NCBI GenBank assembly: GCA_022575985.1
Contig: JAKSXM010000272.1
Location: 21,386,501-21,450,500 of the forward strand
From: Anagrus nilaparvatae
Lineage: Eukaryota > Arthropoda > Insecta > Hymenoptera > Mymaridae
DNA: 64,000 nt
Direction: 5' to 3'
The notes beneath the pieces are model-generated. The model saw only the letters and a list, made by a program, of their open reading frames with translations. It was not told where the DNA came from and ran no database searches. A program made the translations under genes and the position numbers. Below are positions 1-10,979 of this stretch, piece after piece (the stretch's first letter is position 1; every line of letters starts with the position of its first letter).

Positions 1-81
1 GAGCCTGTCACCATGAGCGCTTCGATAGATTTTTTCATCGCCACGCCTACCTGCACTGAGCGAATAAAAAAATAAAATTAC

Positions 82-638
82 CTTGCTAAAAGATCTTTCA
101 TATCAATGATTTTATTTTTTTCCACCATTTTGTAAGTACTTCTGACCATTATTTCACCGATTTCTTTCAATAATGGAAACATTTGTTTCAATTTACCAGA
201 TGTAAATGTTGGTGTCAATTTAGTCCTCAAAATCTTCCATCTTGGACTACCGATTGCAAACAAATTACCAGATAATGGATCAACTTTTACATTGTGATAC
301 AATCCTCGATCAGCAAATTTATTAAAATCTTTAATTAATATCATTCTTATTAATTCTGGATCAGTAACAATCAATGATGGCTTCATTAACATGTACATTC
401 CATGAAATTTGTGCTCTTTAAATTTCTCATAACTTGCTTTGACGACATTTCCTATGGAATCTTTTTTAGTTAGCAATGGTAAAATATTACCTACCAAAAA
501 TATTGGTTTATCATGTGGCACATTTTTAGAATTCCAATAATTATACTTTACATGCTTAATGTACAAGTATAGCAAGAAAATTACAGCAGTAAATAAAAAT
601 ATTTTAGAATTGTAAACACTTACTATAAAATCATACAT
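82..638 (-). pseudogene. Inverted duplicate of CYP6-like P450 exon 1
   Basis: This is the mirror copy of exon 1 of the P450 at 2225-4707. It encodes the same 185 codons: N-terminal membrane anchor, then the stretch up to the exon 1 splice donor, which is also preserved on the minus strand at 80-81. No downstream P450 exons (I-helix, ExxR, heme Cys) follow on the minus strand inside the window, because the window ends 81 bases later. On the visible sequence it is an orphan 5' exon, not a working gene. If the palindrome continues beyond position 1 it could be the start of a second inverted copy. If it is an assembly fold-back it does not exist as a separate locus. Confidence 0.75.
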
Positions 639-1074
639 CGTTAATATATAACAAAACTAAAAACCGAATTAAAAATGTTTAAAAAATTTTTGCACTATCA
701 ATAAATACACATTCTTATCAATCTAACAATAAAATATGCACTAACTTGTTATTCTTAGAAATATTCTTTATGTAGACTATATTGCTGTATTGTATGTGAA
801 TTACGTTGATGCTACAATGTAACGTGGGGATGTCACCTTGTACTCTTATTGGGAGTAGGAGATAATAAATATAACGAATTGCAACTTCATGCAATAATAA
901 TATGAGAATATAATTAAAGAATAAAAAAAATATATATTTTTGTATACTGTCATGTTAGCATGCAAGAATTTAATACTTATTATTAAAAATATTGATAATT
1001 GATATTTATTTAATTTTTTTGTATTAACTAAAATTGTTTTTTTAATTTTTAAAAATTTCTATTATGCCAAATAA

Positions 1075-1106
1075 TTACTGCTGTAATTTTCTTGCTATAC
1101 TTGTAC
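1075..1106 (+). repeat. 32-bp stray copy of P450 exon 1 sequence
   Basis: These 32 bases are identical to 2271-2302 inside P450 exon 1. Because of the palindrome, a reverse-complement copy sits at 1757-1788, about 440 bp upstream of the start codon of the intact gene. Flanking bases differ, so this is a small templated or ectopic copy and not part of the palindrome symmetry itself. Confidence 0.85.
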
Positions 1107-2224
1107 ACTCGCCTTCATTAATGGCTTAAAAATTAATTCCACAATAATTATATGCTTTAATAAGGGTCGACATAGTTTAATTTTTTTTTTTTTAATTTTT
1201 ATATTTATAAACACGTGTTTATTTTTAAATTTTAATTAAATATAGTTTTTTAAATTTATCAATCAAATGTAGGTTTGAATTAAAGAGAAAAACTTGCTGA
1301 TTAAGAGCAAATTTGATTTTTTAAAATTGAGCAATTATTTAAGGAGTTAGACGCAATTAAAGTTTATCAAATAAACATTTTTTCAAATACAATAACAAAG
1401 TTTCTATTAAAAAAAAAAAAGTAAAACAAAAGAAATTAATGTATTCAGGTAACCTGTAAATTTTTTGTTATTACATTTGAAAAAATGTTTATTTGATAAA
1501 CTTTAATTGCGTCTAACTCCTTAAATAATTGCTCAATTTTAAAAAATCAAATTTGCTCTTAATCAGCAAGTTTTTCTCTTTAATTCAAACCTACATTTGA
1601 TTGATAAATTTAAAAAACTATATTTAATTAAAATTTAAAAATAAACACGTGTTTATAAATATAAAAATTAAAAAAAAAAAAATTAAACTATGTCGACCCT
1701 TATTAAAGCATATAATTATTGTGGAATTAATTTTTAAGCCATTAATGAAGGCGAGTGTACAAGTATAGCAAGAAAATTACAGCAGTAATTATTTGGCATA
1801 ATAGAAATTTTTAAAAATTAAAAAAACAATTTTAGTTAATACAAAAAAATTAAATAAATATCAATTATCAATATTTTTAATAATAAGTATTAAATTCTTG
1901 CATGCTAACATGACAGTATACAAAAATATATATTTTTTTTATTCTTTAATTATATTCTCATATTATTATTGCATGAAGTTGCAATTCGTTATATTTATTA
2001 TCTCCTACTCCCAATAAGAGTACAAGGTGACATCCCCACGTTACATTGTAGCATCAACGTAATTCACATACAATACAGCAATATAGTCTACATAAAGAAT
2101 ATTTCTAAGAATAACAAGTTAGTGCATATTTTATTGTTAGATTGATAAGAATGTGTATTTATTGATAGTGCAAAAATTTTTTAAACATTTTTAATTCGGT
2201 TTTTAGTTTTGTTATATATTAACG

Positions 2225-4707
2225 ATGTATGATTTTATAGTAAGTGTTTACAATTCTAAAATATTTTTATTTACTGCTGTAATTTTCTTGCTATACTTGT
2301 ACATTAAGCATGTAAAGTATAATTATTGGAATTCTAAAAATGTGCCACATGATAAACCAATATTTTTGGTAGGTAATATTTTACCATTGCTAACTAAAAA
2401 AGATTCCATAGGAAATGTCGTCAAAGCAAGTTATGAGAAATTTAAAGAGCACAAATTTCATGGAATGTACATGTTAATGAAGCCATCATTGATTGTTACT
2501 GATCCAGAATTAATAAGAATGATATTAATTAAAGATTTTAATAAATTTGCTGATCGAGGATTGTATCACAATGTAAAAGTTGATCCATTATCTGGTAATT
2601 TGTTTGCAATCGGTAGTCCAAGATGGAAGATTTTGAGGACTAAATTGACACCAACATTTACATCTGGTAAATTGAAACAAATGTTTCCATTATTGAAAGA
2701 AATCGGTGAAATAATGGTCAGAAGTACTTACAAAATGGTGGAAAAAAATAAAATCATTGATATGAAAGATCTTTTAGCAAGGTAATTTTATTTTTTTATT
2801 CGCTCAGTGCAGGTAGGCGTGGCGATGAAAAAATCTATCGAAGCGCTCATGGTGACAGGCTCTGAACTAGCTACTCGGGGCTTTTTATACTGTTTAGCAT
2901 GGAAAATGAAAAAAATATCAAGTAATTTTAAAATTTTTAATTATTTTTGCAATTTCAAATGTTCAAAAGCATTTAAATAACAGTATATTTTATATATACA
3001 CTTAAAAATAGTAGCAAGACATTTTTTTATTTTATAAAATTAATTAAAAATCAAATTATAGTGCGGGTAGTCAATGCAAACAAAATCGTACATAACCGGA
3101 GTAACTTACAAAAACTATTAATATTTTAAAAATTTATTTAAATAAACTGTTTTATTTTTATTAAATATTGTAAAACAAATTATTCGGAATCATTTCATAT
3201 AAATTACTTGCAAAAATATTTTTGAATTATTTTACAATTAAAATTTTTAATTTATTTCCATATGCTTTACATTATAAAAGCCCCGAATAGAAGGAGGGGT
3301 GCCACGTGATTAAGCATTAACCGCCCCTCCTGCACTGAGCGAATTGCCCATATTTAAAATTGAAGAAGAGAGTTGAGTTGAATAGTATTAGAAAAAAATT
3401 ACATTCTGATTACAGACTGAAACCCTAAGAATTCAAAGAGAGGGAAAATCAGAAAATTAAATTATTTTATTTTGTAGTAGAAGGAAAACTTCTAATAACT
3501 TTTAATGATTTTTCAGGTACACAATGGACACAGTATCTTCTATTGCATTTGGAATAAGTTATAACAGTTTTGAAAACCCGGAACACGATTTTAAAAAGTA
3601 TTCAAAAATAGCTTTTGAAGGGAATCAGCTAAAGAACATTTTATCTGTGTTTGCGCCAATTATTTTAAACATTATTAAAGAACCAGGACAAGATCGATCT
3701 GTTACAAGATTTTTCATGAATACTTTTAATGAAATGGTTGACCAGAGGCATGAAAAAAATATAACAAGAAATGATTTTCTTAATTTGTTAATGCAACTAA
3801 TGGATGGCGGAAAATTGAAAGATGACGATGGTGATAAAGAACAGCTAATTCATCCAGGTAATTAATTCATTTATGTTTTAAAATAAAATTATTAATTATG
3901 ATGAAACCTGTTATATTAGCGGATAAATTAAATAAACTTACAAGAGCTGAGGCTTGTGCTCAAGCATTCGTATTTTTCTTGGCGGGATATGAAACGTCTT
4001 CATCAACAGCAACTTATTGTTTATATGAGCTAGCTTTACATCCAGAGATCCAAAATAATGTTCAAAAAGAAATCGATGAAGTTGTCAATAGTTCAACTGG
4101 AGTTACTTATGACAAAGTTTTGAGCGAAATGGAATATCTTCATAAGGTTTTTAGTGGTAAAATTTTTAATTTAAATTATCATATTATTAAGCAAAAAATG
4201 ATTATTATTTAAAATTCCAAGAAACATTAAGAAAGCATCCTTCAATTCCAATTTTAAATCGTGAATGCAATGAAGATTATATTCTTCCGAATACAAATCT
4301 GAAAATTGATAAAGGAACTGGAATAATCATATCAGTAACAGGGCTGCAAAGAGATCCAAATATTTATCCAGACCCAGATAAATTTGACCCTGAAAGATTT
4401 AGCAAAGAAAATATTGCTAAAAGAAGTCCTTACGTTTACCTTCCATTTGGTGATGGACCAAGAAATTGCATTGGTAATTTTCTACTCTGATAATTATTTA
4501 AAAACCCTGAACCAAAATTTATTAATCTTTCTTCTAGGTGCTCGTTTTGGAATCGTACAAACCAAAATGGCTTTGATTTCGTTGCTATCAAAATTTAATT
4601 TCACAGTATGTAACGAAACACCAATACCAATAAATTATTCCAAAAAATCGTTTGTTCAGTTACCAGAAGAAAAAGTATACTTAAAATTAGAAAAAAGATC
4701 ATTATAA
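2225..4707 (+). CDS. Cytochrome P450, CYP6-like (CYP3 clan), five exons
   Basis: Exons 2225-2781, 3517-3857, 3920-4156, 4222-4473 and 4538-4707 join in frame through GT-AG introns (735, 62, 65 and 64 bp) into 518 codons plus stop, the usual size for a microsomal insect P450. Residues ~11-30 form a hydrophobic membrane anchor. The I-helix oxygen-binding motif AGYETS is at 321-326, the K-helix ETLR at 379-382, PERF at 435-438, and the heme loop FGDGPRNCIG at 454-463 with the thiolate Cys461. The heme loop followed by ARFG is typical of CYP6, whose members oxidise plant toxins, insecticides and hydrocarbons at the endoplasmic reticulum using NADPH-P450 reductase; the substrate here is unknown. 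Intron 1 carries a foldback element (2801-3341). Exon 1 is duplicated in the palindrome to the left. All key residues are present, so it looks functional. Confidence 0.93.
2801..3341. mobile_element. Foldback MITE in P450 intron 1
   Basis: Begins CGCTCAGTGCAGG and ends with its reverse complement CCTGCACTGAGCG. A second matching block, ctcggggctttt near 2876 and aaaagccccgaa near 3287, extends the diverged terminal inverted repeat to ~75-90 bp. The interior is AT-rich and non-coding. The left palindrome arm (1-62) contains the outer end of this same element. Confidence 0.75.
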
Positions 4708-4939
4708 TTTTATCAATTAAAAATTTTAAAGTTTTTATTAATATTTTATTAATATATTTTAAAAATTTATATAAAAAAGGTATAGATATTTTAAAATTTT
4801 ACAAACACTTATCATCAACAAAGGCCTAAAAAATGTTAAATATGCTACAGGTTATATGTTTTTCTCTTAGCAGTGACGTCTTTTAGACCAGACCAGACTC
4901 TACACGACATAGAATTCAAAAGACTTTTTTTGTAATATA

Positions 4940-5313
4940 CACTGTAAAAAGTAAATTTCTTAGATTTACAAAAAAAATAAAATTTTTTCGAAAAATTGGT
5001 AGATTTTCAAAAAATTTTGTTAATATTTGATAAAAATCGTAAATTTACTAACGTTAGTATATTATCGAAAAATTCGAGAATTCTCGATTTTTTTTGTGAA
5101 TTTACGAAAAAAGTTGTAAATTCCCAACGATTTTTCGGAAATTTACAACTATTTTTTGTAAATTTTCGAAAAAAAATTGTAAATTATCATTTTTTCTTGC
5201 GAATTCATAAAAAAAATCGAGAATACTCGAATTTTTCGTTAATATACTAAATTTAGTAATTATACGATTTTTTTTGAATATTTACAAATTTTTTCAAGTT
5301 ACTTTTTACAGTG
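4940..5313. mobile_element. MITE with TA target duplication (Tc1/mariner-like)
   Basis: The 374-bp element is bounded by CACTGTAAAAAGTAA and its exact reverse complement, each flanked by TA (4938-4939 and 5314-5315). The interior is a run of short 'aaatttacgaaaaa'-like units with no coding capacity. The right half recurs at 6130-6262. Confidence 0.8.
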
Positions 5314-5709
5314 TAATTTTTTTGTAAATATAAAAGAATTTTTTTGGGGGGGTCAAGCTGGTACTTCTCGTTAATTATGTAACATAAAATTAACTAAAAA
5401 AAGGTAAAATTAACCGCTGAGGGAGGTTCAATTGGCCCCTTTGACCCCCCCCCCCCCCACTGTATCCGCCGCTGCTAAAATCAGTTTTTAACGTTCAAAA
5501 TAGCGCTTTCAAAAAAACCAATTTTAGAATTGTGATAAGCGGCCTCAAAAACTAGTTAAACAACTTTAAAATGCTTGAAAACACTATAACGGACATTTTG
5601 AATTTTGAAATCCAGGTTTAAAAATCGAAATCAGGTTAGCAGGTTTACCCAAAGGCTACTCCCGCATAAGTACAGTGACCCCCCCCCCCCCCACCAACCA
5701 AACCAATAT

Positions 5710-6110
5710 AGGCATATCTTGGATGTTCACAGAGTGAAAATAGCATAAACACCTCTTTTAGGGTTAGTTTTAACTATTTAAAGGTGAAATAGTAATTATT
5801 TATGAAAAAGAAGTCGAAATACTTGATTAGCGACCCAAAAAATCTTTATGAGGATATCCTGGATGTTAAAAGTACGAAAATAGCAAAAACGCCCCTTTTT
5901 CGGGGGTAGTTTTAGCCAATTTAGGGATGAAATTTTTATTATTTATGAAAAAGAAGTCAAATTTTTTAATCAGTGACCCAAAAACCCCGTATGGTGCAAA
6001 TCTGAGCACTCAAAGTGCGAATATGTAAATAAAACCCCTTTTGGGGTTAGTTTTTACAAATTGAAGGGTGAAGCCTCAATTTCTCTGCCAAATGAATTTC
6101 TCTGCCTACC
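5710..6110 (+). repeat. Diverged tandem repeat, about three ~140-bp units
   Basis: Units start near 5721, 5861 and 6001. Each has 'gaaaatagca', a 'cctttttgggg-ttagttttta' block, 'gggtgaaat', 'atttatgaaaaagaagtc' and 'agcgacccaaaaa'. The last motif relates it to the ~150-bp monomers at 43-44 kb and 61-63 kb. It lies between an intact MITE copy and a partial one, and next to long poly-C tracts (~5446 and ~5670). Confidence 0.6.
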
Positions 6111-6129
6111 CCGATTTTCGTGTTCAGCA

Positions 6130-6262
6130 ATTTTTCGATAATATACTAAATTTAGTAAATACGATTTTTTTCGAATATTTACAAATTTTTTCGAATATTT
6201 GTTAATTTTTCAAAAATGTTCTAATTTTTTTGTTAATATAAAGAAGTTACTTTTTACAGTGT
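6130..6262. mobile_element. Partial copy of the CACTGTAAAAAGTAA MITE
   Basis: Matches the right half of 4940-5313, including the terminal ttactttttacagtg. The left half is missing. Confidence 0.65.
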
Positions 6263-6370
6263 TGGAAAACCATATTTATTAATTTTTTAGAAGGACCACT
6301 TTCTAATACCCGAAAATCTTCTACCGCCGTTTACCCGCGTTTTTTTGCTGTTATGAAATTTTTATTTTAA

Positions 6371-7261
6371 GGTATATTGCTACTTCATAAAATTTTTTTT
6401 TCTGGTCTGCGTCGAGAAAGTACGTATTTCCCGGACGCTACGCGTCCGAAAAAGACGTGTTTTCTCGCCACAGACACAGAAAAATGTTATACGAGCCTTG
6501 TCCATAAATAAGGAATGACCAAAATCGCAGTTTACCATCCTCGGCTTCGCCTCGGAAGGTAATTTACGTGCGATTTGGGCCATTCTTTACTTTTCTGGAC
6601 TCGAGCCGTAAATATACTATATTTTTTTTCTGTTGAAAAACTATTCAAGAATATGTAAAAAAATTTTTATATCGATCGAAATATTTTTTATATACTTTAA
6701 ATCTTCTTTTATGGAGCCCCCGCCCTTCAATATATACGCGCTTAAAAACTTTAAACGCGTTTTTCTCTAAACTACTTTTTTGCACCTGGTACCCAGGATA
6801 AATCAAAACCACCTAGTCCGATCGACTCCAAATTTGGTCCACACACTTACCAAATATGTAGTTTTCGTGTAAACTAAAATATTGCAAAAATTGACTTTTT
6901 TCGAAATTTTTTTTAAAATTTTAATAACTTTTTTTTTTTGGCCAAAATTAAAAATTTTAGTTCACACGATAACCATACTCATGTAATTTATTTATAATTC
7001 TTTTTTTTTTTTTTTGCTAAGTGCTGCCAAACATTTTTTATCTTGGGTACCAGCAGCTCTTTCCGGCGAAAATTCTTGAACTTCAAATAAAATTTAAACG
7101 CATAAAAAATTATAAAAATTAATAAAAAAAAATTTTTTTACATACTTTAATTGTTCATTTATTATATCCCAAAAAAATTTTCCATAATCTCTTCCCGTTT
7201 TCCTGTAAACTAATTTGCGGATTTTGCTTCACGTCGCGGGCGCGCCAAGTAGCAATATACC
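6371..7261. mobile_element. TTAA-flanked nonautonomous transposon (891 bp)
   Basis: Perfect terminal repeats GGTATATTGCTACTT / AAGTAGCAATATACC are flanked by TTAA on both sides (6367-6370 and 7262-7265). TTAA duplications are known for piggyBac and Kolobok elements; no transposase is visible. Inside, 6403-6610 holds a copy of the dispersed repeat also found at 37335-37578, 42250-42475 and 55355-55665. Confidence 0.8.
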
Positions 7262-8050
7262 TTAAACAGTTTATTGTTGTGCCAAAAATGTAAGAGCGTA
7301 GTTATTAAACCGATTTTTATTAGTAGCCACCATTCTGCAGTACGTGATATATGTAATTATACTTCAAGACTCTGGCAGGACATAAGTCATTTTATTTTTT
7401 TTCAACCTGTAATATTCTGGGCCTGTTCTTAAATTTAACAATTTTTGTATAGTCTTCAAGTAATCCTAAAAATACTATAATTCGTGGGTGTTAATTAGGA
7501 AAAATTGAACTTCTTCTTTATGTCTTAAAATAATTAGAGCCGGTTAAATAATTAAAAGAAATTATGTTCAACGTAATCGGCATCCCGTTTGCAGCAACCG
7601 GAATTTTTTTTCAATGCAGGGCTTCAGTTCCAAAAGTAGTAGCACATAATGCATATTTGTAACAAGAGTGCTAAAACTGATATCTGTAATTAGATTTAAA
7701 AGAAATGTAGTCCTAAAGGTCTACAGAAATACACTGATTAAATTTAAATTTATTGAAAAGAATAAATCATCATCCTATCAAGGAAATTTTCACTAAATCA
7801 CATCACACTAGTTAACATAATTTTTATAATATGTAGATTATACGCTAAACTGAAGAAAAAAATTCTGCTTATGGTAAGTGGAATTTTATTTTCTTACTCA
7901 AACGATTGCAAATGACTTAAAACATAAAGAAAATTTTTTTGAAAAGAAAGAAAATTAATTATTTTAAATTTTCTATATCACAAGTGGATTTTGTTATCAG
8001 TTTAGATTAGAATTTGGGAAAATCATATAAAAATTTGAAAAAAGAGGCTT

Positions 8051-8244
8051 GCGGTTACCTAAAATGTCGGTTTTCTGACTAAAAAATACGGATTTTCTTG
8101 TAACTATTACGAATATTCAGATAGAGAAAAATTTTAACTCATTCCTTCAGAAAACTTGGAGCTTTACTCGAAATTTGAATAGACCCGACCCTATCTGCAA
8201 AAAGACCTGAATTTCCTGGTCAGATACTCATTTCGGGTAACCGC
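8051..8244. mobile_element. Short foldback element
   Basis: Ends GCGGTTACCtaAAATG / CATTTcgGGTAACCGC in inverted orientation, ~194 bp apart. No clear target duplication. Confidence 0.45.
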
Positions 8245-8963
8245 TCACCCTTATTGAAAACGCTATAAAGAGTTGCAGGCAAAAATTAAACTTTTCCATC
8301 CTAAAACTCCAAAAAATTAATATTTTTATCCTATAAAAATGAAATCTTTGTAAAATATTTATTTTTTAATTAGAGTAAAGCTATAATTAAAATGATTTCC
8401 TACTTTTAAAAAAACTAGGAATTATGCTTTTTCATTCACAGGTATAGATTTACATAATTATATTAAAGTACGTAAAAGGAAAGAGAAACAGAGATAGAGA
8501 AATATAGAGGAAGAAATCAAGAAAAGAAAAGATAAAAGTCTAGGTAGAATAATATAAGGTAATGCTGATAACCATTTATGTACATTTAATAACAACAGAT
8601 ATGGATTACAATTTTAGAAGTTGCAATTACGTTAAAAAGCGTGCAATATTTAATTTATTATTTTCAACTATAAGGTTAAACATTTCTACCGAGCAGACAT
8701 TTTTTAAAAAGTAATTTTTGTGGTTTATGTTTGTATTTATAAGAATTTTATCGTTGAGTTTAAGTGATATTAATTCTTAGAGTTGTTTTTTAAATATATT
8801 ATTTCAGCTCATTTAGTTGCGCAATTATTTCAGGTTTCATAGTTAAAATTTTTTTCCATATTTTCTCATCTTTATATTCGTAGGTTTAATATAATTATTT
8901 TAAATTTTAATTTTAACTCCATTCCAAGAAAATTTTTAGTTTTTTAATATTGAGCAAAATTTT

Positions 8964-9346
8964 TGAAATGGTCCCTACTTGCCAGGTTAACCTTTAAAAA
9001 TCGCGAAATCTTATACAGATTAACAAGGGTCTTCACTTATTGAAAATAAGATCTTCCACAAAATTTTAGCGACCTAGATTTCAAGCTGCTCGAGTTGTGT
9101 CTGATATAAATTTTTCTCAATTTTTCTAATCAACTTATAAAAAAATTTTAAAAATATCCACAGAAAATATCCCGCTGAAACTATTCCTGTATACCTTTTA
9201 GGGAAAGCGATATGTTAAGTAGTTTAAGATCTGAGATACTGAAATTTTGTGGAAATTAATATTTTTGATGCACAACCCTTCCTTTTTTCTCTATCGACCA
9301 ATGAGGCAGTTTTTAGAGATCGACCTGCCAAGTACTGACCATTTCA
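8964..9346. mobile_element. Foldback element with ~30-bp imperfect inverted ends
   Basis: TGAAATGGTCccTACTTGcC at the left is matched by the reverse complement of GGCAAGTActGACCATTTCA-like sequence at the right, then the arms diverge. No coding capacity. Confidence 0.55.
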
Positions 9347-10284
9347 TGAATTATTCCTTGAATAATTAAATAGTATTTTTTGTAAAAACTAATTACTAAA
9401 TAAGTTTATATTTTACAACCTAATTTTATCTATTTAATTATTGCGGGTTAAACAAATTAAATTGCTAAAATATAGGAATGACCAATGTCAGTAAAATAAA
9501 ATAATTACTAGAATAGTGTTAGTATATTTACATTCTAATTGACTTTTATTTATACAATTAATTATTTTATGTGAACAAATAATATATCTATTTATTTGAT
9601 AAACTAATTTTCTAACTAAAAACATTTAAAATGTCTTGTGTGGTTTTGTTAAAAGACAAGTACGATATGACCAATTTTCAATTTTAAAATTAAAAAAAAA
9701 AGTTTTTTGCAGTAAAAAATTAAAAAATAAAATTATTTAATTTAAAACTATTTCAAAAAAATGCAATGAAAAAAATGTAAAAAAAAAAGTTAATTTCTTT
9801 TCGTGATTTTTTTATTTTCAGTCCGTGTTAATTAAGTGCCCTTTCATATACTTTAAGTTTATTTAAAAATGATATTTATGCATTTAATTATTTATAGAAA
9901 AATCATGCCTATTAACAATTAATATTTTTCAATTTATATAATTTTAAAAAAACATGTTTTTATTAAATTATACAAATTTAAACCAAAAATTGGTTTTTAT
10001 TGAAGTAGTAATTAATGAATTCAGCTTTATGTAAATATACAATATAGTTTGTATGAAGGAAACCTGGCAATAGTCTAGTTACCATGTAGGGTACAGAAAC
10101 GGGGTACATCCGTGTATGAAGGGTAAAATGAGAAAAGCAAATATAAATCGATAAAATCGAGCCCTCTAAATATAAATCATACATATTTACCGGTTGATTA
10201 AAATCTTGTACAAGTAGTTCAGAGGTCGCCACCTCCTGGACTTATAATATAAATAATAAGAAAAACGTTAAACATAAAATAAAA

Positions 10285-10325
10285 ATGCAACGATGCATAA
10301 TCCGGAATATGCATTATGCATCGAT
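10285..10325. repeat. Short hairpin
   Basis: CGATGCATAAT and ATTATGCATCG form a 10-11 bp stem around a short AT-rich loop. Confidence 0.6.
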
Positions 10326-10404
10326 GCCAAATGAATCCATTCAGTAATGATAAGATTCCATTTGAATGTAAATAAAGTTAATAGTAGAATTAAGGAAAAT
10401 AGTA

Positions 10405-10646
10405 TTCTAAGAACATTCTAGATTAAATATTAATTCATAATTAAATAATTATTAATTAATTAAAAAATATAAAATTATTAAAAGAAATGTAAAACATAAA
10501 AACTAAATGTAATAGAACAATTAAAATGCATTGTAACTTAAAATAATGCAAATATGCAAATTTATATCATTTTAATCGTTCTAAGAACCTTTGCGAACTT
10601 TCTAGAAACAATCTTAGTGTGCGAAATCTGTGATTCACTATAAATA
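10405..10646 (+). promoter_or_regulatory. Heat-shock-element cluster followed by a TATA box
   Basis: GAActTTCtaGAA (10595-10607) is a perfect three-unit heat shock element. Weaker units lie just before it (TTC 10579, GAA 10585) and at 10405-10418 (TTCtaaGAAcaTTC). TATAAATA follows at 10639-10646, about 32 bp downstream, and AATAAA-type signals lie near 10713-10720. This order (HSE, TATA, poly-A signal) resembles a retrotransposon LTR, but no LTR ends or primer binding site could be fixed. Confidence 0.5.
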
Positions 10647-10979
10647 GAGATTTCGCCAGGAGCTCAGACATATTTTAGCTCTCTGGAAGTTCGTTCCTGT
10701 AGAATCCTAAAATATAAATAAAATATAAGTTGTACCAACTTATGCGTATTTTATTGTGTCTTTAATTAATTTTGTCTTTTATAAGTTCAACAGGAAACAA
10801 TTTTATTGCTACCCTTGATCGTTATTGTATAGCGTTTCAAAGGATTTTACGTGTATGCACCAGCCAGATTGGTGGTGCAACACGCATCATATACGTTATA
10901 TATAAATTTAATTCGTTGCATGGACCAGGCCCCAACCCGGTGGTCTCAACCATAAGGCATGTATCGTAATTAACAGTTC

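Larger units (their letters stand above)
1..2862. repeat. Giant near-perfect palindrome (inverted repeat, ~1.4-kb arms)
   Basis: Base n pairs with base 2863-n over the whole stretch: arms 1-1399 and 1464-2862 with a ~64-bp spacer (1400-1463). The arms look identical except for a two-base difference near the spacer. They contain P450 exon 1, its upstream DNA and the first 62 bases of a foldback element. The left arm touches the window edge, so the repeat may continue outside. It could be a real palindrome or a fold-back assembly artefact. Confidence 0.95.
7266..10230. other. Gene-free AT-rich stretch with two small foldback elements
   Basis: No convincing coding sequence on either strand. Two inverted-repeat elements are visible and listed separately (8051-8244 and 8964-9346). 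The remainder shows only AT-rich drift. Confidence 0.6.

Noticed and set aside
5446..5700. Long poly-C tracts (also 11405, 20135).
   Set aside because: Simple homopolymer runs with only short shared flanks; not enough to define an element.
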